A stretch of DNA of 64,000 bases from positions 5,400 through 69,399 of the forward strand of contig JBBQWV010000021.1 of assembly GCA_038210275.1 (NCBI GenBank). The letters are read 5' to 3'. The translations under genes and the position numbers were made by a program. This DNA is from PALSA-1296 sp038210275 (GTDB lineage Bacteria; Bacteroidota; Ignavibacteria; Palsa-1295). Positions 51,007-59,888 of this stretch are shown here, piece after piece. The number at the start of each line of letters is the position of its first letter. Position 1 is the stretch's first letter. The notes under the pieces are model-generated. The model was not told the origin of the DNA. It saw only the letters and a program-made list of their open reading frames with translations, and searched no databases.

Positions 51007-51102
51007 CTAACGAACCTTCTTCTTATGACGATTCTTGCGTAATTGTTTCTTCCGCTTATGAGTTGCCATTTTATGGCGCTTACGTTTCTTTCCGCTTGGC
51101 AT
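51007..51102 (-). CDS. COX24/AURKAIP1 (mS38/bS22)-like ribosomal peptide
   Basis: This 31-residue frame starts MPSGKKRKRHKMATHKRKKQ and ends KNRHKKKVR, almost entirely basic. It matches the short AURKAIP1/COX24 peptides annotated throughout Bacteroidota and Chlorobi, which are related to mitochondrial mS38 and mycobacterial bS22. It would bind the small ribosomal subunit. A perfect hairpin terminator follows within 30 bp. Because of its length it is easily missed by gene finders. Confidence 0.85.
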   Translation of the reverse strand: MPSGKKRKRHKMATHKRKKQLRKNRHKKKVR

Positions 51103-51325
51103 GTATGATAAAAGATTAAATTCTTAGCGCAGAGATAACAACGAATGACGAAGAGAGTTTCCTAAAAAAAATCAAAGTTAATAATTCAGTCCCGAAATTC
51201 AGGTATATCGCCCAACACCAGACAAAGAAGATATAAACAATTTCTGTGATTTCACCTTCAACCATCGAATAGTTTTGTATTTTCGTACAAGATACTATCT
51301 TTACATCACGCACTTATTTACTCTT

Positions 51326-51814
51326 ATGAAAACAAAACATTTAGTTTTATCTGCTCTCGTAGCCGCGGCATTATTTTTCACCCCGCAGCTCGGTAATGCG
51401 CAATTTGTCAATGGCAAAGTTTATCTTGGACCGCATATCGCATTCAGTTCTTATGGCGGTAGTGTTTCTCTTGGTGCCAATCTTGAGATACCAATAACCA
51501 GTCCTGGCTCTGCCGGTCCGGGAAGAATAGCGATCGCCGGAAGAGGCGATGTTTCCTTCGGGTATTTCGGGGGTAACATCTTTCTTTTTTCCTTATTGGG
51601 AAATTACCATTACGCTGTTGCAGAGGATAAAGTTGATCTATTTGCAGGAATTGGACTTACTTTCTTTAGTTTTTCTTATCTCGGAACATCTTCGATTTAT
51701 CCTGCTATTGATCTCGGAGTAAGATATTTTGTTAGCCAGAACATGGCATTGCGGGCACAGTTAGGTGTGCTTAACTATCCGTACTTAACATTCGGAATTG
51801 ATTGGGGCTTGTAA
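51326..51814 (+). CDS. Small outer-membrane beta-barrel-like protein
   Basis: The 162-residue product from ATG 51326 has a signal peptide ending in LGNAQF and alternating Gly/aromatic strands (FGYFGGNIFLFSLLGNYHYA, GIGLTFFSFSYLG), resembling small outer-membrane barrels of the OmpW/OmpX size class. A frame beginning at 51275 extends into the promoter-like stretch TTGTATTTTCG and is rejected. It ends before a strong bidirectional terminator. Function unknown. Confidence 0.75.
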   Translation: MKTKHLVLSALVAAALFFTPQLGNAQFVNGKVYLGPHIAFSSYGGSVSLGANLEIPITSPGSAGPGRIAIAGRGDVSFGYFGGNIFLFSLLGNYHYAVAEDKVDLFAGIGLTFFSFSYLGTSSIYPAIDLGVRYFVSQNMALRAQLGVLNYPYLTFGIDWGL

Positions 51815-51831
51815 GAATTTTGAGATGATTT

Positions 51832-51868
51832 AAAAAAAACTTGAGGAGCAATCCTCAAGTTTTTTTTT
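51832..51868. terminator. Bidirectional intrinsic terminator
   Basis: A-run, ACTTGAGGA-GCAA-TCCTCAAGT, T-run: a perfect stem between convergent genes ending at 51814 (+) and 51890 (-). Confidence 0.92.
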
Positions 51869-51889
51869 ATTTCTGAAACGCTCTCTTCG

Positions 51890-53437
51890 TTAAAATCTAA
51901 AACTGAACGACAATAAGAATTGATTCTGCACTACTGCATCAGTTGGGATGCTTGCAGAGATCGCATTCCCGGTAGCAACGCTGTAATCATTGTAGAGCAC
52001 ATGGTCAGTCGTGTAGCTTGTTCTTCGGTAGGTGATCTCGGCGATCGAAGATTTACTGAGCAGAATTCCTAAACCTCCTGAGATGACAGTAGTATTAACA
52101 GTAGTATTAAAAGATGAAGCATCATTTTTATATGGTGAAGGATTCATCCCAAACCCACCGCGCAAAATAAGTCCGACCGGTTTGATAACATACTCCGCGC
52201 CAAGTTTCCAATTCAGCGTTGCTTTAAGGTTCTGTCTTGCTGAATCATTAAGATCACTCAGATCAACATCGGCATTGCTGAAACGAAGTTGTGATTGATC
52301 GCTGAAATCAGCAGAAGCAGAAAGCGTTAAGCCGGAGGTATTAAAAGAAATACCGCCTGCGAGTTTCAACGGAGTGGTGACGGTATAATTATTAACGATG
52401 AAAGGATTCAGCGACAAGACATCGTTATTTGTCAGAGGATCAGTGGAGCTATAATTTCTTCCGTCTCTGAAATGAGAACTTCCGGTGCGTTGGAACTGGT
52501 CGTTAACCGTATAAACTTCCGGTGTCTCAAAAGTAAATCCAACTCTGAAATGTTCACTGGGGCTTGCCAGTAATCCGAGTTTCAAACTAAATCCCACTTC
52601 ATTCTGATTACGAGTATCAATGATCTGAGCGCTCTGAAAATTATCAGGAGGCAAAGAATCTTTGGGTTGCGTAAAAATATTATTCACATCCTGTTCATTG
52701 AGCACTCTGCGATAATCATACGATCCGAAAAAAACATTTACCGTCGCGCCGACAGCGATATTTTCTGCAACATCCACTCCGGCACCGAACCGCAATGCAT
52801 TCATTCCGCCCTCTTCAGTTACAGTACCCGATTCCTGCAAGCCGCTTGTGAAGGGCGTTGTAAGTTTCGGCTTTGCTGAGTCAGCATCGTGTGTCAGAAA
52901 TAACGCCCATGCGAGATTGTTATCATAGAGATAATTTTGATAATGGGTTGTCGATTCTCCGGGGAGAGTACCTCTATCGTTGATAAATCCTTTTGAATCG
53001 AGAAAAGAAGAATTTGGGTTGACAGCGCTGAAAGAATAGGTCGTATTATAATCACTAACTCTGTCGTAACTGAGTCCGAAAGCAAGATGTCCGCGCTTTG
53101 TTTCAACAGGCGCAGCATAGCCGATAGAACTTAACGAAGTATTGGTGACGCTTTCATCAGTTGAAGAACTGAGAAACGATGCCGTCGAACTATGCGCTTT
53201 GAAATAGAGTGAAAGACTAACTTCGCCAAAATCCATCAGCGTCAAAGCAGCGGGATTCCAATCAAGTGCGCTGTAATCATTCGCATTGGCAATTGATGCG
53301 CCCCCCATTGAGAGCGATCTTGTACCTGTTCCTATCGGTTCACGGCTGAGACGAACAGCATCACCTAAAAATTGCGCCTCAGAAATACTTGAAGTAATAA
53401 CTATGACTGCGAATATAAAAAGAAGTTGTTTGAACAT
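51890..53437 (-). CDS. OmpP1/FadL-type outer-membrane protein
   Basis: The product of about 515 residues has a signal peptide ending in SSISEAQF. A domain typical of FadL/TodX or PorV-like barrels follows: SLSMGGASIANANDYSALDW with the NPA motif (WNPAAL), many amphipathic strands, and a terminal FLLSFSFRF ending in phenylalanine. FadL proteins move hydrophobic compounds; PorV-like ones serve type IX secretion. The sequence alone does not decide which. The start at 53437 gives a proper signal peptide. The earlier in-frame start at 53503 does not. Confidence 0.85.
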   Translation of the reverse strand: MFKQLLFIFAVIVITSSISEAQFLGDAVRLSREPIGTGTRSLSMGGASIANANDYSALDWNPAALTLMDFGEVSLSLYFKAHSSTASFLSSSTDESVTNTSLSSIGYAAPVETKRGHLAFGLSYDRVSDYNTTYSFSAVNPNSSFLDSKGFINDRGTLPGESTTHYQNYLYDNNLAWALFLTHDADSAKPKLTTPFTSGLQESGTVTEEGGMNALRFGAGVDVAENIAVGATVNVFFGSYDYRRVLNEQDVNNIFTQPKDSLPPDNFQSAQIIDTRNQNEVGFSLKLGLLASPSEHFRVGFTFETPEVYTVNDQFQRTGSSHFRDGRNYSSTDPLTNNDVLSLNPFIVNNYTVTTPLKLAGGISFNTSGLTLSASADFSDQSQLRFSNADVDLSDLNDSARQNLKATLNWKLGAEYVIKPVGLILRGGFGMNPSPYKNDASSFNTTVNTTVISGGLGILLSKSSIAEITYRRTSYTTDHVLYNDYSVATGNAISASIPTDAVVQNQFLLSFSFRF

Positions 53438-53521
53438 TTTTTTGTCGAAATGGAGATTGTTGCTTTCCGTATATTTTTGGAAATAATTAAAGGGGAAGAT
53501 CAATTAAAAAGCCAACAAAAT

Positions 53522-54757
53522 TTACTTTGCGCGATGTCCGCCACTACCACCGCTTGTTGAACGGGAGCCACCGCCTCCAGAATTTCCGGAAGAGCGGGAA
53601 GCGCTGCCTCCGTCGCCTGATGATCGGTATCCTCCGCCTCCGCTTGATCTGTACGATCCTCCGCTGTTACGTGACGCACTACCACTATATGCTTGTCTGG
53701 ATGAATTCATCCTTCCTTGATTACCATATCCGACTGATGAAGATCTCTGCGACATCATTCCGTTACGATTGCTCTGCGGATTAAGTCTCGGATTATTTCT
53801 CGGAGCATACATCATGCTCTGCGAACGCCCGCCGTTGCGAGCTGCATTGTTGTCTTTCGCCGGTTCCTGAATCTTTTCATTTGAGCGAGTCGCCGGAGCG
53901 GAATTTGGTGTACTTGAAGAACGTGATTGTTCAACAGCTCTGCCGGTTGAAGCAGGTGCTGTATTGCCAGTCGAAGTTCTCCCAAGTTGCCCAGAATTCG
54001 TTGTGGCAGGTTGGGTTGCTTGCGGTGATCTTCCGGTCGTACTTTCTAAAGTTGACCGTGTATTGCTTGCACCGTTTCCAGGCAGTACAGAGCTTCTACC
54101 AAGATTAGTATTGCCAATCGTATTTCCTGTAGTTGCAGGGCTTCTGCTGACATTGCTTGCCGGGCTTCGGCTTTCGCCGCCGCCAATTCTGCCGGAGCGA
54201 ACATTGGAATTGGAAAGTCTGCCTTCATGTCTATCGCCATCTCTAAATCCATGTCCTCCATAGTATCCTGAATAGTACGGATGATAAAATGGACGGTAAT
54301 ATGGATCATAATAAGGGGTGTTGCATCCATATCCAAAGAAGCCCGGCTGATAACCCCAATCCCAATACGGATCATAATAACTTGGATACCATACAGGATA
54401 ATATGAAGAATATCCTACCTCCCACCACGGGCGATGCCATCCGAAACCGAATGAAAAGCTTACTGCCGGGGCTGAGTAGTACGAGATATTCGGTGCGTTG
54501 TAATAATTATCGTAATACGTTTCGCCAGATGAATACCCATCATCATCACGGGTACGCTGATCATCGGCGTAATTCGTGTTGTTATCAGATTGCATCTGTT
54601 GCTCTGGAGCCAGTGTATCTTGCTGGTTCGGTACGAAGACAACTTTTTCTCTATCATGATGACCTGTATAGCCCCAATAATCACCTGATGATTTTACTTG
54701 AGTATAGCAGCCGGTGCCGAAGAGAGTCGCAAGAAAAATGGTAGTAATACTTTTCAT
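53522..54757 (-). CDS. Low-complexity aromatic/Ser-rich lipoprotein
   Basis: The 411-residue protein begins with a lipoprotein signal (lipobox LFGTGC, Cys near residue 17). The first third is acidic and polar. Residues about 90-165 are extremely rich in Tyr, Pro, Trp and Gly (for example YYDPYYRPFYHPYYSGYYGG). The rest is a disordered Ser/Thr/Asn/Arg/Gly tail ending in SGGSGGHRAK. No fold or enzyme motif is recognised. Aromatic low-complexity surface proteins can be adhesive or matrix components; this is inference. It lies 18 bp from... the FadL-type gene upstream region, on the same strand. Confidence 0.75.
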   Translation of the reverse strand: MKSITTIFLATLFGTGCYTQVKSSGDYWGYTGHHDREKVVFVPNQQDTLAPEQQMQSDNNTNYADDQRTRDDDGYSSGETYYDNYYNAPNISYYSAPAVSFSFGFGWHRPWWEVGYSSYYPVWYPSYYDPYWDWGYQPGFFGYGCNTPYYDPYYRPFYHPYYSGYYGGHGFRDGDRHEGRLSNSNVRSGRIGGGESRSPASNVSRSPATTGNTIGNTNLGRSSVLPGNGASNTRSTLESTTGRSPQATQPATTNSGQLGRTSTGNTAPASTGRAVEQSRSSSTPNSAPATRSNEKIQEPAKDNNAARNGGRSQSMMYAPRNNPRLNPQSNRNGMMSQRSSSVGYGNQGRMNSSRQAYSGSASRNSGGSYRSSGGGGYRSSGDGGSASRSSGNSGGGGSRSTSGGSGGHRAK

Positions 54758-54916
54758 AGTAATGTCAAGAAACGAACTCCAAAATAAAATATTCCGCTTC
54801 TGACATTAATAGTAACGCAAACTTTGTGAAAAAGATACGCATTTTTGCCTAACATATTCGTTAATTCTTATTCATAAAGCAGAGACTTCTCCACACCAAA
54901 ATCGCGAATCTATGAG

Positions 54917-54966
54917 ATGCCATCGCGAGGAGTCCGGCGCCGCTGCAGAATCCTCGCAATGATACG
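54917..54966. repeat. Family A repeat, degenerate
   Basis: GCCATCGCGAGGAGTCCGG with ATCCTCGCAATGATACG, in the intergenic gap before yajC. Confidence 0.6.
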
Positions 54967-55048
54967 ATTTTACTATCGCTCCAAAATCGAATGATTTCCA
55001 ACTCCATCGTGTTTTAACGCCTCACCAAAATTTATTTTAATAAACACT

Positions 55049-55372
55049 ATGCTTTCTCAGATATTAGGTATTATTCTTATGACTCCGGCAGCCGGCGATG
55101 CAGGCGGCGGATCAAGCGCGATCTCGACCGTCATTATGTTCGGCTCGATCATTCTTATTTTTTATTTTATGATCTACCGCCCTCAGCGCAAACGTCAGAA
55201 AGAACGCGAAGGGCTGATCTCAAAAATGGATAAAGGTGATAAAGTTATCCTCGCCGGAGGAATGCACGGTACCATCAGCTCCATCGAAGATACAACAGTC
55301 TTGATTCAAGTATCTGATACATGCAAGATCCGTTTTGAGAAATCGTCGGTAAATTCGGTAATACCGAAATAA
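55049..55372 (+). CDS. yajC: Preprotein translocase subunit YajC
   Basis: This 107-residue protein has the YajC layout: one transmembrane helix (VIMFGSIILIFYFMIYRPQ) with the RPQRKRQKER motif at its cytoplasmic end, then a small beta domain (KGDKVILAGGMHGTISSIED). It works with SecDF at the Sec translocon. The secD and secF genes are not adjacent in this window. A family B repeat separates it from ribBA. Confidence 0.95.
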   Translation: MLSQILGIILMTPAAGDAGGGSSAISTVIMFGSIILIFYFMIYRPQRKRQKEREGLISKMDKGDKVILAGGMHGTISSIEDTTVLIQVSDTCKIRFEKSSVNSVIPK

Positions 55373-55382
55373 ATATATTTTT

Positions 55383-55444
55383 AGTGGGACGGACTTCAGT
55401 CCGTCCGTTGTAGTTTTTTGGGCGGACTAAAGTCCACCCCACTA
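55383..55444. repeat. Family B repeat, double copy
   Basis: AGTGGGACGGACTTCAGTCC is followed in inverted sense by GGGCGGACTAAAGTCCACCC. It ends ten bases before the ribBA start. Confidence 0.75.
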
Positions 55445-55453
55445 AAGAGAACT

Positions 55454-56698
55454 ATGCTCAACACCATAGACGAAGCCATAGAGGATCTGAAGCAGGGGAA
55501 GCTGGTGATCGTTGTCGATGATGAAGATCGCGAGAACGAAGGCGATTTTATTGCCGCAGCCGAAGCAGTGACACCGGAGATGATCGCATTTCTCTTGAAG
55601 CATTCGACAGGCATTATCTGTGCGCCTCTTACCGAAGAACGCGCTTCCGAACTTGATCTTCCGATGATGGTGGATATTAATACTGCGCGTCATGGCACGC
55701 CGTTCACTGTCAGCATTGACTACGTTCACGGCACATCAACAGGGGTATCTGCGAACGATCGTTATCTCACGATCAAAGCGCTGACTACAAAGAATACTAC
55801 TTCCAGAGATTTTGCGCGTCCTGGGCATATCTTTCCACTCCGCGCAGCAAATGAAGGGGTCTTGCGCAGAGCAGGGCATACTGAAGCAGCGGTTGATCTT
55901 TCACGATTAGCCGGCTTCCAACCTATAGGAATGCTTGTCGAAGTGATCAATGACGATGGTTCGATGGCGCGTCTTCCCGAACTGAAGAAGATCGCAAAAG
56001 AATTTGATATGAAGGTGATCTCCGTGCAAGATCTTATCAAATATAGAACCACTCGCGAGAAGCTCATCGAAAAAATTGTTGAAGTAAATTTACCAACGTA
56101 TTACGGCGAGTTCAAACTTCATCTTTATAAAAATAAAGTTGATGGCAAAGAACATATCGCTTTAACAAAAGGTGAAGTTACTGGTGAGCCTGTTCTTGTC
56201 CGTGTCCATTCGGAATGCTTCACCGGCGATACGCTTGGCTCACTCCGATGCGATTGCCAAGATCAGCTTCATGCGGCGATGATCATGGTCGAAAAAGCCG
56301 GACGAGGAGTCGTGCTGTATATGCGTCAGGAAGGTCGGGGCATCGGGCTTGCTAATAAATTGAAAGCCTATAAACTTCAGGAAGAAGGCAAAGATACTGT
56401 CGAAGCAAATGAAGAGCTTGGCTTCAAAGCTGATCTCCGTGATTACGGAATTGGTGCTCAGATATTGGTTGATCTCGGAGTTCGCAAAATGAAACTCCTC
56501 ACCAATAATCCGAAGAAGATCATTGGTTTAGGAAGTTATGGGCTGGAAGTTGTTGACAGAGTAGCCATCGAAATACCCTCCAATGAAAATAACGCCGCCT
56601 ATTTAGAAACCAAAAGGAAAAAAATGGGTCACATGATAGGTGCTGATTCGCATAGCGTTGAAGCCGTGCTGAAAAATTTGATGGAAGAGAAACCATAA
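55454..56698 (+). CDS. ribBA: Bifunctional RibBA (DHBP synthase / GTP cyclohydrolase II)
   Basis: The 414-residue protein fuses the two riboflavin entry enzymes. The first half has DDEDRENEGDF, TARHGTPFTVSIDY and RAGHTEAAVDL (3,4-dihydroxy-2-butanone 4-phosphate synthase). The second half has RVHSECFTGDTLGSLRCDCQ, with the three zinc cysteines, and RQEGRGIGLANKLKAYKLQ (GTP cyclohydrolase II). ATG 55454 is preferred because the upstream in-frame start lies in a repeat. No FMN riboswitch was seen upstream, since the space is filled by the repeat. Confidence 0.97.
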   Translation: MLNTIDEAIEDLKQGKLVIVVDDEDRENEGDFIAAAEAVTPEMIAFLLKHSTGIICAPLTEERASELDLPMMVDINTARHGTPFTVSIDYVHGTSTGVSANDRYLTIKALTTKNTTSRDFARPGHIFPLRAANEGVLRRAGHTEAAVDLSRLAGFQPIGMLVEVINDDGSMARLPELKKIAKEFDMKVISVQDLIKYRTTREKLIEKIVEVNLPTYYGEFKLHLYKNKVDGKEHIALTKGEVTGEPVLVRVHSECFTGDTLGSLRCDCQDQLHAAMIMVEKAGRGVVLYMRQEGRGIGLANKLKAYKLQEEGKDTVEANEELGFKADLRDYGIGAQILVDLGVRKMKLLTNNPKKIIGLGSYGLEVVDRVAIEIPSNENNAAYLETKRKKMGHMIGADSHSVEAVLKNLMEEKP

Positions 56699-56752
56699 CA
56701 AGTCCCTACACTGAAGATTGGGGGAGGGGTAATATACTAATTTGAAAATGCA

Positions 56753-56863
56753 ACGTTATTGCGAGACCGGCACCAGCCGGTCATGGCAATCTAAAAACTT
56801 TGAGTTTATATACACTCTTAAAATTTTAGATCCCCACGTCGGGTTAAAGCTCTTCTCGCGATG
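56753..56863. repeat. Family A repeat, composite
   Basis: TTATTGCGAGACCGGCACC...GGTCATGGCAATCTAAAAA and the inverted AATTTTAGATCCCCACGTCG...CTTCTCGCGATG occupy much of the 301-bp gap between ribBA and the next gene. Confidence 0.7.
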
Positions 56864-56999
56864 AAATACTTGAACACTATTTTCAAACGGAGCCACTATT
56901 CTATAGAAGGGTTCAGAATTTTTCTTCCAATATCTTGTTCTTATCTCACCTCTTTACCCCGGAAAGCGATTCTTGTATTTATTCACTTTAACTCACATT

Positions 57000-58655
57000 A
57001 TGAAAATCTTCGTCATCGCCGCACTTGTTCTTTTTTCTGTCCCTACTCTTTTGGCACAAACTGTCGTCACTGATAGTATCGTCGTTTCCGATGCTTCGAA
57101 TGTAGCACTGAATCAGGATAATCCTTCCGTTGCAATCAGCCATAAAGATAAACGCCTTATTGTTGTTGGATCAGCATCGGATTTCACGGACATGGATAAT
57201 AACGGAATGCTTGCTTATGCAACTACGGATATGGGGAAGTCATGGGCGAGTTCAAGGCTGCCGATGCCTATCAATCCCGATTTTTATATCTATGGAGAGC
57301 CATCGGTTACTTCTGACAATGCAGGTGATTTTTATTATGCATATATCACGAATGACGGAGTTGATTCCGGTGGAAATATCAGCATTGCAACTTCAACGGA
57401 CGGTAAAAACTGGAAGAATGCAGTGCCGATAAATAATAATCTAACGAATTTCGGTTACCCCGATGGAGTTATGCTCTGTGTTGATAATTCTCCTACAAGT
57501 ACTCATCAAGGTAGAGTCTATGCGATATGGAATCAATATTATTCCGACCCACTGCTCTTTCTTGAGCAGGGTGTAACAATTGCCTGGAGCGATAACGGAT
57601 GCAAAACATGGAGCACACCGAAATTTTTGGGGGCAAGCGATGATTACCAACAAGTTCGCACCGGAAAAAACGGCGAGATCTATGTGTCGTGCAGCGACAC
57701 AGCCGGTTTGGGACAATTACTCTTCGTTTCAACCGATGGCGGCGCAACATTCACTGATCCGGCAGAGACGATAGGTTTTAGTTTTTTTACCAGCTACCCT
57801 TATTATCCGATCGATGCAACTACGGGCTATACGCGTTTGAAGGGGAGCAGCGGTTTTGCGGCATTTCCGTATATATCGTTTGACGTTGATCTATCTACCA
57901 ATAGAATTCATGCTGTCTATGGTGATTATCAGGATAGTATGGCAATTCAGTATTATGTTTTTTCTGATAATAACGGAAAAAACTGGTCCGATCCTGAAAT
58001 CGTAGGCATTACCGAAACGGATACGACCAGTTCGGACCGTTTTGATCCGAGCATTTCTGTTGATCAAAAAACTCATGAAGCGTATGTACTTTTTTATTCT
58101 TCTGAAACAGATCCACATAATATTCTTACAGCGCCATACCGCCTGCGAATTCGGGATACAGTAAAGCAAATGCTCTCTCCGGCGTTCGATCCATTAGTTG
58201 TCGAGCGGTCAGCTTCGACGGATGCCTATATCGGAGACCACACTTCAAGCGATGCCTTTGATAGTATTTATGTGGGCGCTTGGACACAAAATAAAATTGG
58301 GCTTTCTGATGGCGACGTTTTTGTTTTTGTCTCATCTCCGAAATCTGCAAAGAGTGAAGTGGAGATCCCCGTCGTTCTGCACTCGCACGCTGTCTGGCTT
58401 TCGGCTCCGTACCCAAATCCTTCGAATGGAAAAAATATTTCTCTGAATTACTATTTGCCTCGTTCAACGAATCTCACGCTTGATCTTTTCGATGCGACAG
58501 GGAAGTTCGTTCGCCATTTAATTTCAGAAACAAAAGGAGAAGGAAGTTTCTCAGAAGAATTCTCGCTTGTGAATATTCCTACAGGTTCTTATACTATTCG
58601 TATGGTAACAGGCGAAGGGCAATTGAGCCGGAAATTTGTGATTACCGGTCAGTAA
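57000..58655 (+). CDS. Secreted sialidase-like propeller protein with T9SS sorting domain
   Basis: The 551-residue product from ATG 57000 has a signal peptide ending in PTLLAQT. The propeller region has Asp-boxes such as TTDMGKSWAS, STDGKNWKN, SDNGCKTWST, STDGGATFTD and SDNNGKNWSD. The C-terminus is a T9SS type A domain (APYPNPSNGKNISLNYYL, PTGSYTIRMV, SRKFVITG). It should be displayed on the cell surface. Catalytic residues for sialidase activity are not evident, so binding is as likely as hydrolysis. Confidence 0.85.
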   Translation: MKIFVIAALVLFSVPTLLAQTVVTDSIVVSDASNVALNQDNPSVAISHKDKRLIVVGSASDFTDMDNNGMLAYATTDMGKSWASSRLPMPINPDFYIYGEPSVTSDNAGDFYYAYITNDGVDSGGNISIATSTDGKNWKNAVPINNNLTNFGYPDGVMLCVDNSPTSTHQGRVYAIWNQYYSDPLLFLEQGVTIAWSDNGCKTWSTPKFLGASDDYQQVRTGKNGEIYVSCSDTAGLGQLLFVSTDGGATFTDPAETIGFSFFTSYPYYPIDATTGYTRLKGSSGFAAFPYISFDVDLSTNRIHAVYGDYQDSMAIQYYVFSDNNGKNWSDPEIVGITETDTTSSDRFDPSISVDQKTHEAYVLFYSSETDPHNILTAPYRLRIRDTVKQMLSPAFDPLVVERSASTDAYIGDHTSSDAFDSIYVGAWTQNKIGLSDGDVFVFVSSPKSAKSEVEIPVVLHSHAVWLSAPYPNPSNGKNISLNYYLPRSTNLTLDLFDATGKFVRHLISETKGEGSFSEEFSLVNIPTGSYTIRMVTGEGQLSRKFVITGQ

Positions 58656-58724
58656 AGCTGCAGAGGTGTATTACGAATTCAGCGTGATATTGCCCTACTT
58701 CTTATAAACGCCGTTGTAATGTGG

Positions 58725-58732
58725 TATTTTTG
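58725..58732 (+). promoter_or_regulatory. -7 box TATTTTTG
   Basis: Consensus box 42 bases before the ATG at 58775. It lies downstream of a possible earlier start at 58721, which it rules out. Confidence 0.55.
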
Positions 58733-58774
58733 CAGAACGAAGGATCTGCATTCTCTCAATCATATTTAAAAACA

Positions 58775-59827
58775 ATGACATTTTTGAACCGCATTCTCTT
58801 ATATTGTGCTGTATTATCGCTCTTTGTCTCTCTTTCTTCATGCAGTAAAGATGGCTCTGCTCCGGGCGCGAGTACCAGAACGGTCTTTGATTCATCAGAA
58901 ACTGCAAAGACGGTGACTGTTACAGAAAAAGAACATCGCATCTTTATACGTCCGAAAGTCGGCGAGGTCTATAGATACATCATCGCTCAGCATTCATCGA
59001 CTTCACAAACTGCTTCGGGTGCGCTTACTAAAAATGAGTCCGCTGTTTCCGACGATATTTTTTATGTGAAAGAAACGATCCGTGCGATCCGTCCGGATTC
59101 AAGCATTGACATCACATTCCGCTTTGACTCATTGCATATCAAGATGAGCAACGGAAAAATGAATGTTGATCTTTCGAGTAATCGTCCAAATGATCTGAAA
59201 GATTCACTTTTCACTTCATACGCCGCACTACTGGGTGAGGATATCGGGGTTATCGTTACAAGATTTGGTGACATTAAAGAGATGTACGGAACGTCAAACA
59301 TTATGACGAAAGTGACCAAGGGTTATCCCGACTCTCTTAAATCCGGTCAAAATTTAGAGGCGATCAAGAATCAGGTTCAAGCCTCGATAGCGCAATATGT
59401 AGTCGAGACAATGATGCGTTATCCCGATCATCCACTGGCAAAAGACTCAACTCAAAAAGCAGATTTCGAGCAGAACGTCCCTGTCTGGGCTTCGGTGATG
59501 TATCCGATGCAGATAGATATTAAGCAGGTACTGACAGGATTTGAAGAGCGCGGCGGGAAGACGCTTGTTGTTTTTAATACGCTTACCTCAGTTCGTCCGA
59601 CACGCTCGGTTATTGATAACGGTCCGGTGAAGAGTACGCTGAATAATTTTACAGCATCAACAAAAGAAGATATTCGCGCCGATGACGCAACAGGCATACT
59701 CGTCTACCGAAAGGTGGTCGAAGAACAATCCTATTCTCTCATTCTCGAATCCAAGGACCAGCCCGGCAAAGGACTTACGACTGAACGAAAATCCAAAAGC
59801 GTAAGAACTGCTGAATTGCTTCGGTAA
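58775..59827 (+). CDS. Putative lipoprotein, first of two tandem paralogues
   Basis: The 350-residue product has a lipoprotein signal (lipobox SLSSC). The mature domain begins with FIRPKVGEVYRYI and continues with ETIRAIRPDSSIDITFRFDS, a central GDIKEMYGTS and VWASVMYPMQIDIKQVLTGFEERGGKT. It ends in KSVRTAELLR. The next gene encodes a clear paralogue with the same order of segments. The family is not one I can name with confidence. Both are probably envelope proteins. The promoter box at 58725 supports the chosen start. Confidence 0.8.
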   Translation: MTFLNRILLYCAVLSLFVSLSSCSKDGSAPGASTRTVFDSSETAKTVTVTEKEHRIFIRPKVGEVYRYIIAQHSSTSQTASGALTKNESAVSDDIFYVKETIRAIRPDSSIDITFRFDSLHIKMSNGKMNVDLSSNRPNDLKDSLFTSYAALLGEDIGVIVTRFGDIKEMYGTSNIMTKVTKGYPDSLKSGQNLEAIKNQVQASIAQYVVETMMRYPDHPLAKDSTQKADFEQNVPVWASVMYPMQIDIKQVLTGFEERGGKTLVVFNTLTSVRPTRSVIDNGPVKSTLNNFTASTKEDIRADDATGILVYRKVVEEQSYSLILESKDQPGKGLTTERKSKSVRTAELLR

Positions 59828-59888
59828 CTTTTCGAAGTTTTTTATCAGCTCAGAAAAATCTTTCGCTAAAATTATATTATTTTCTTTC

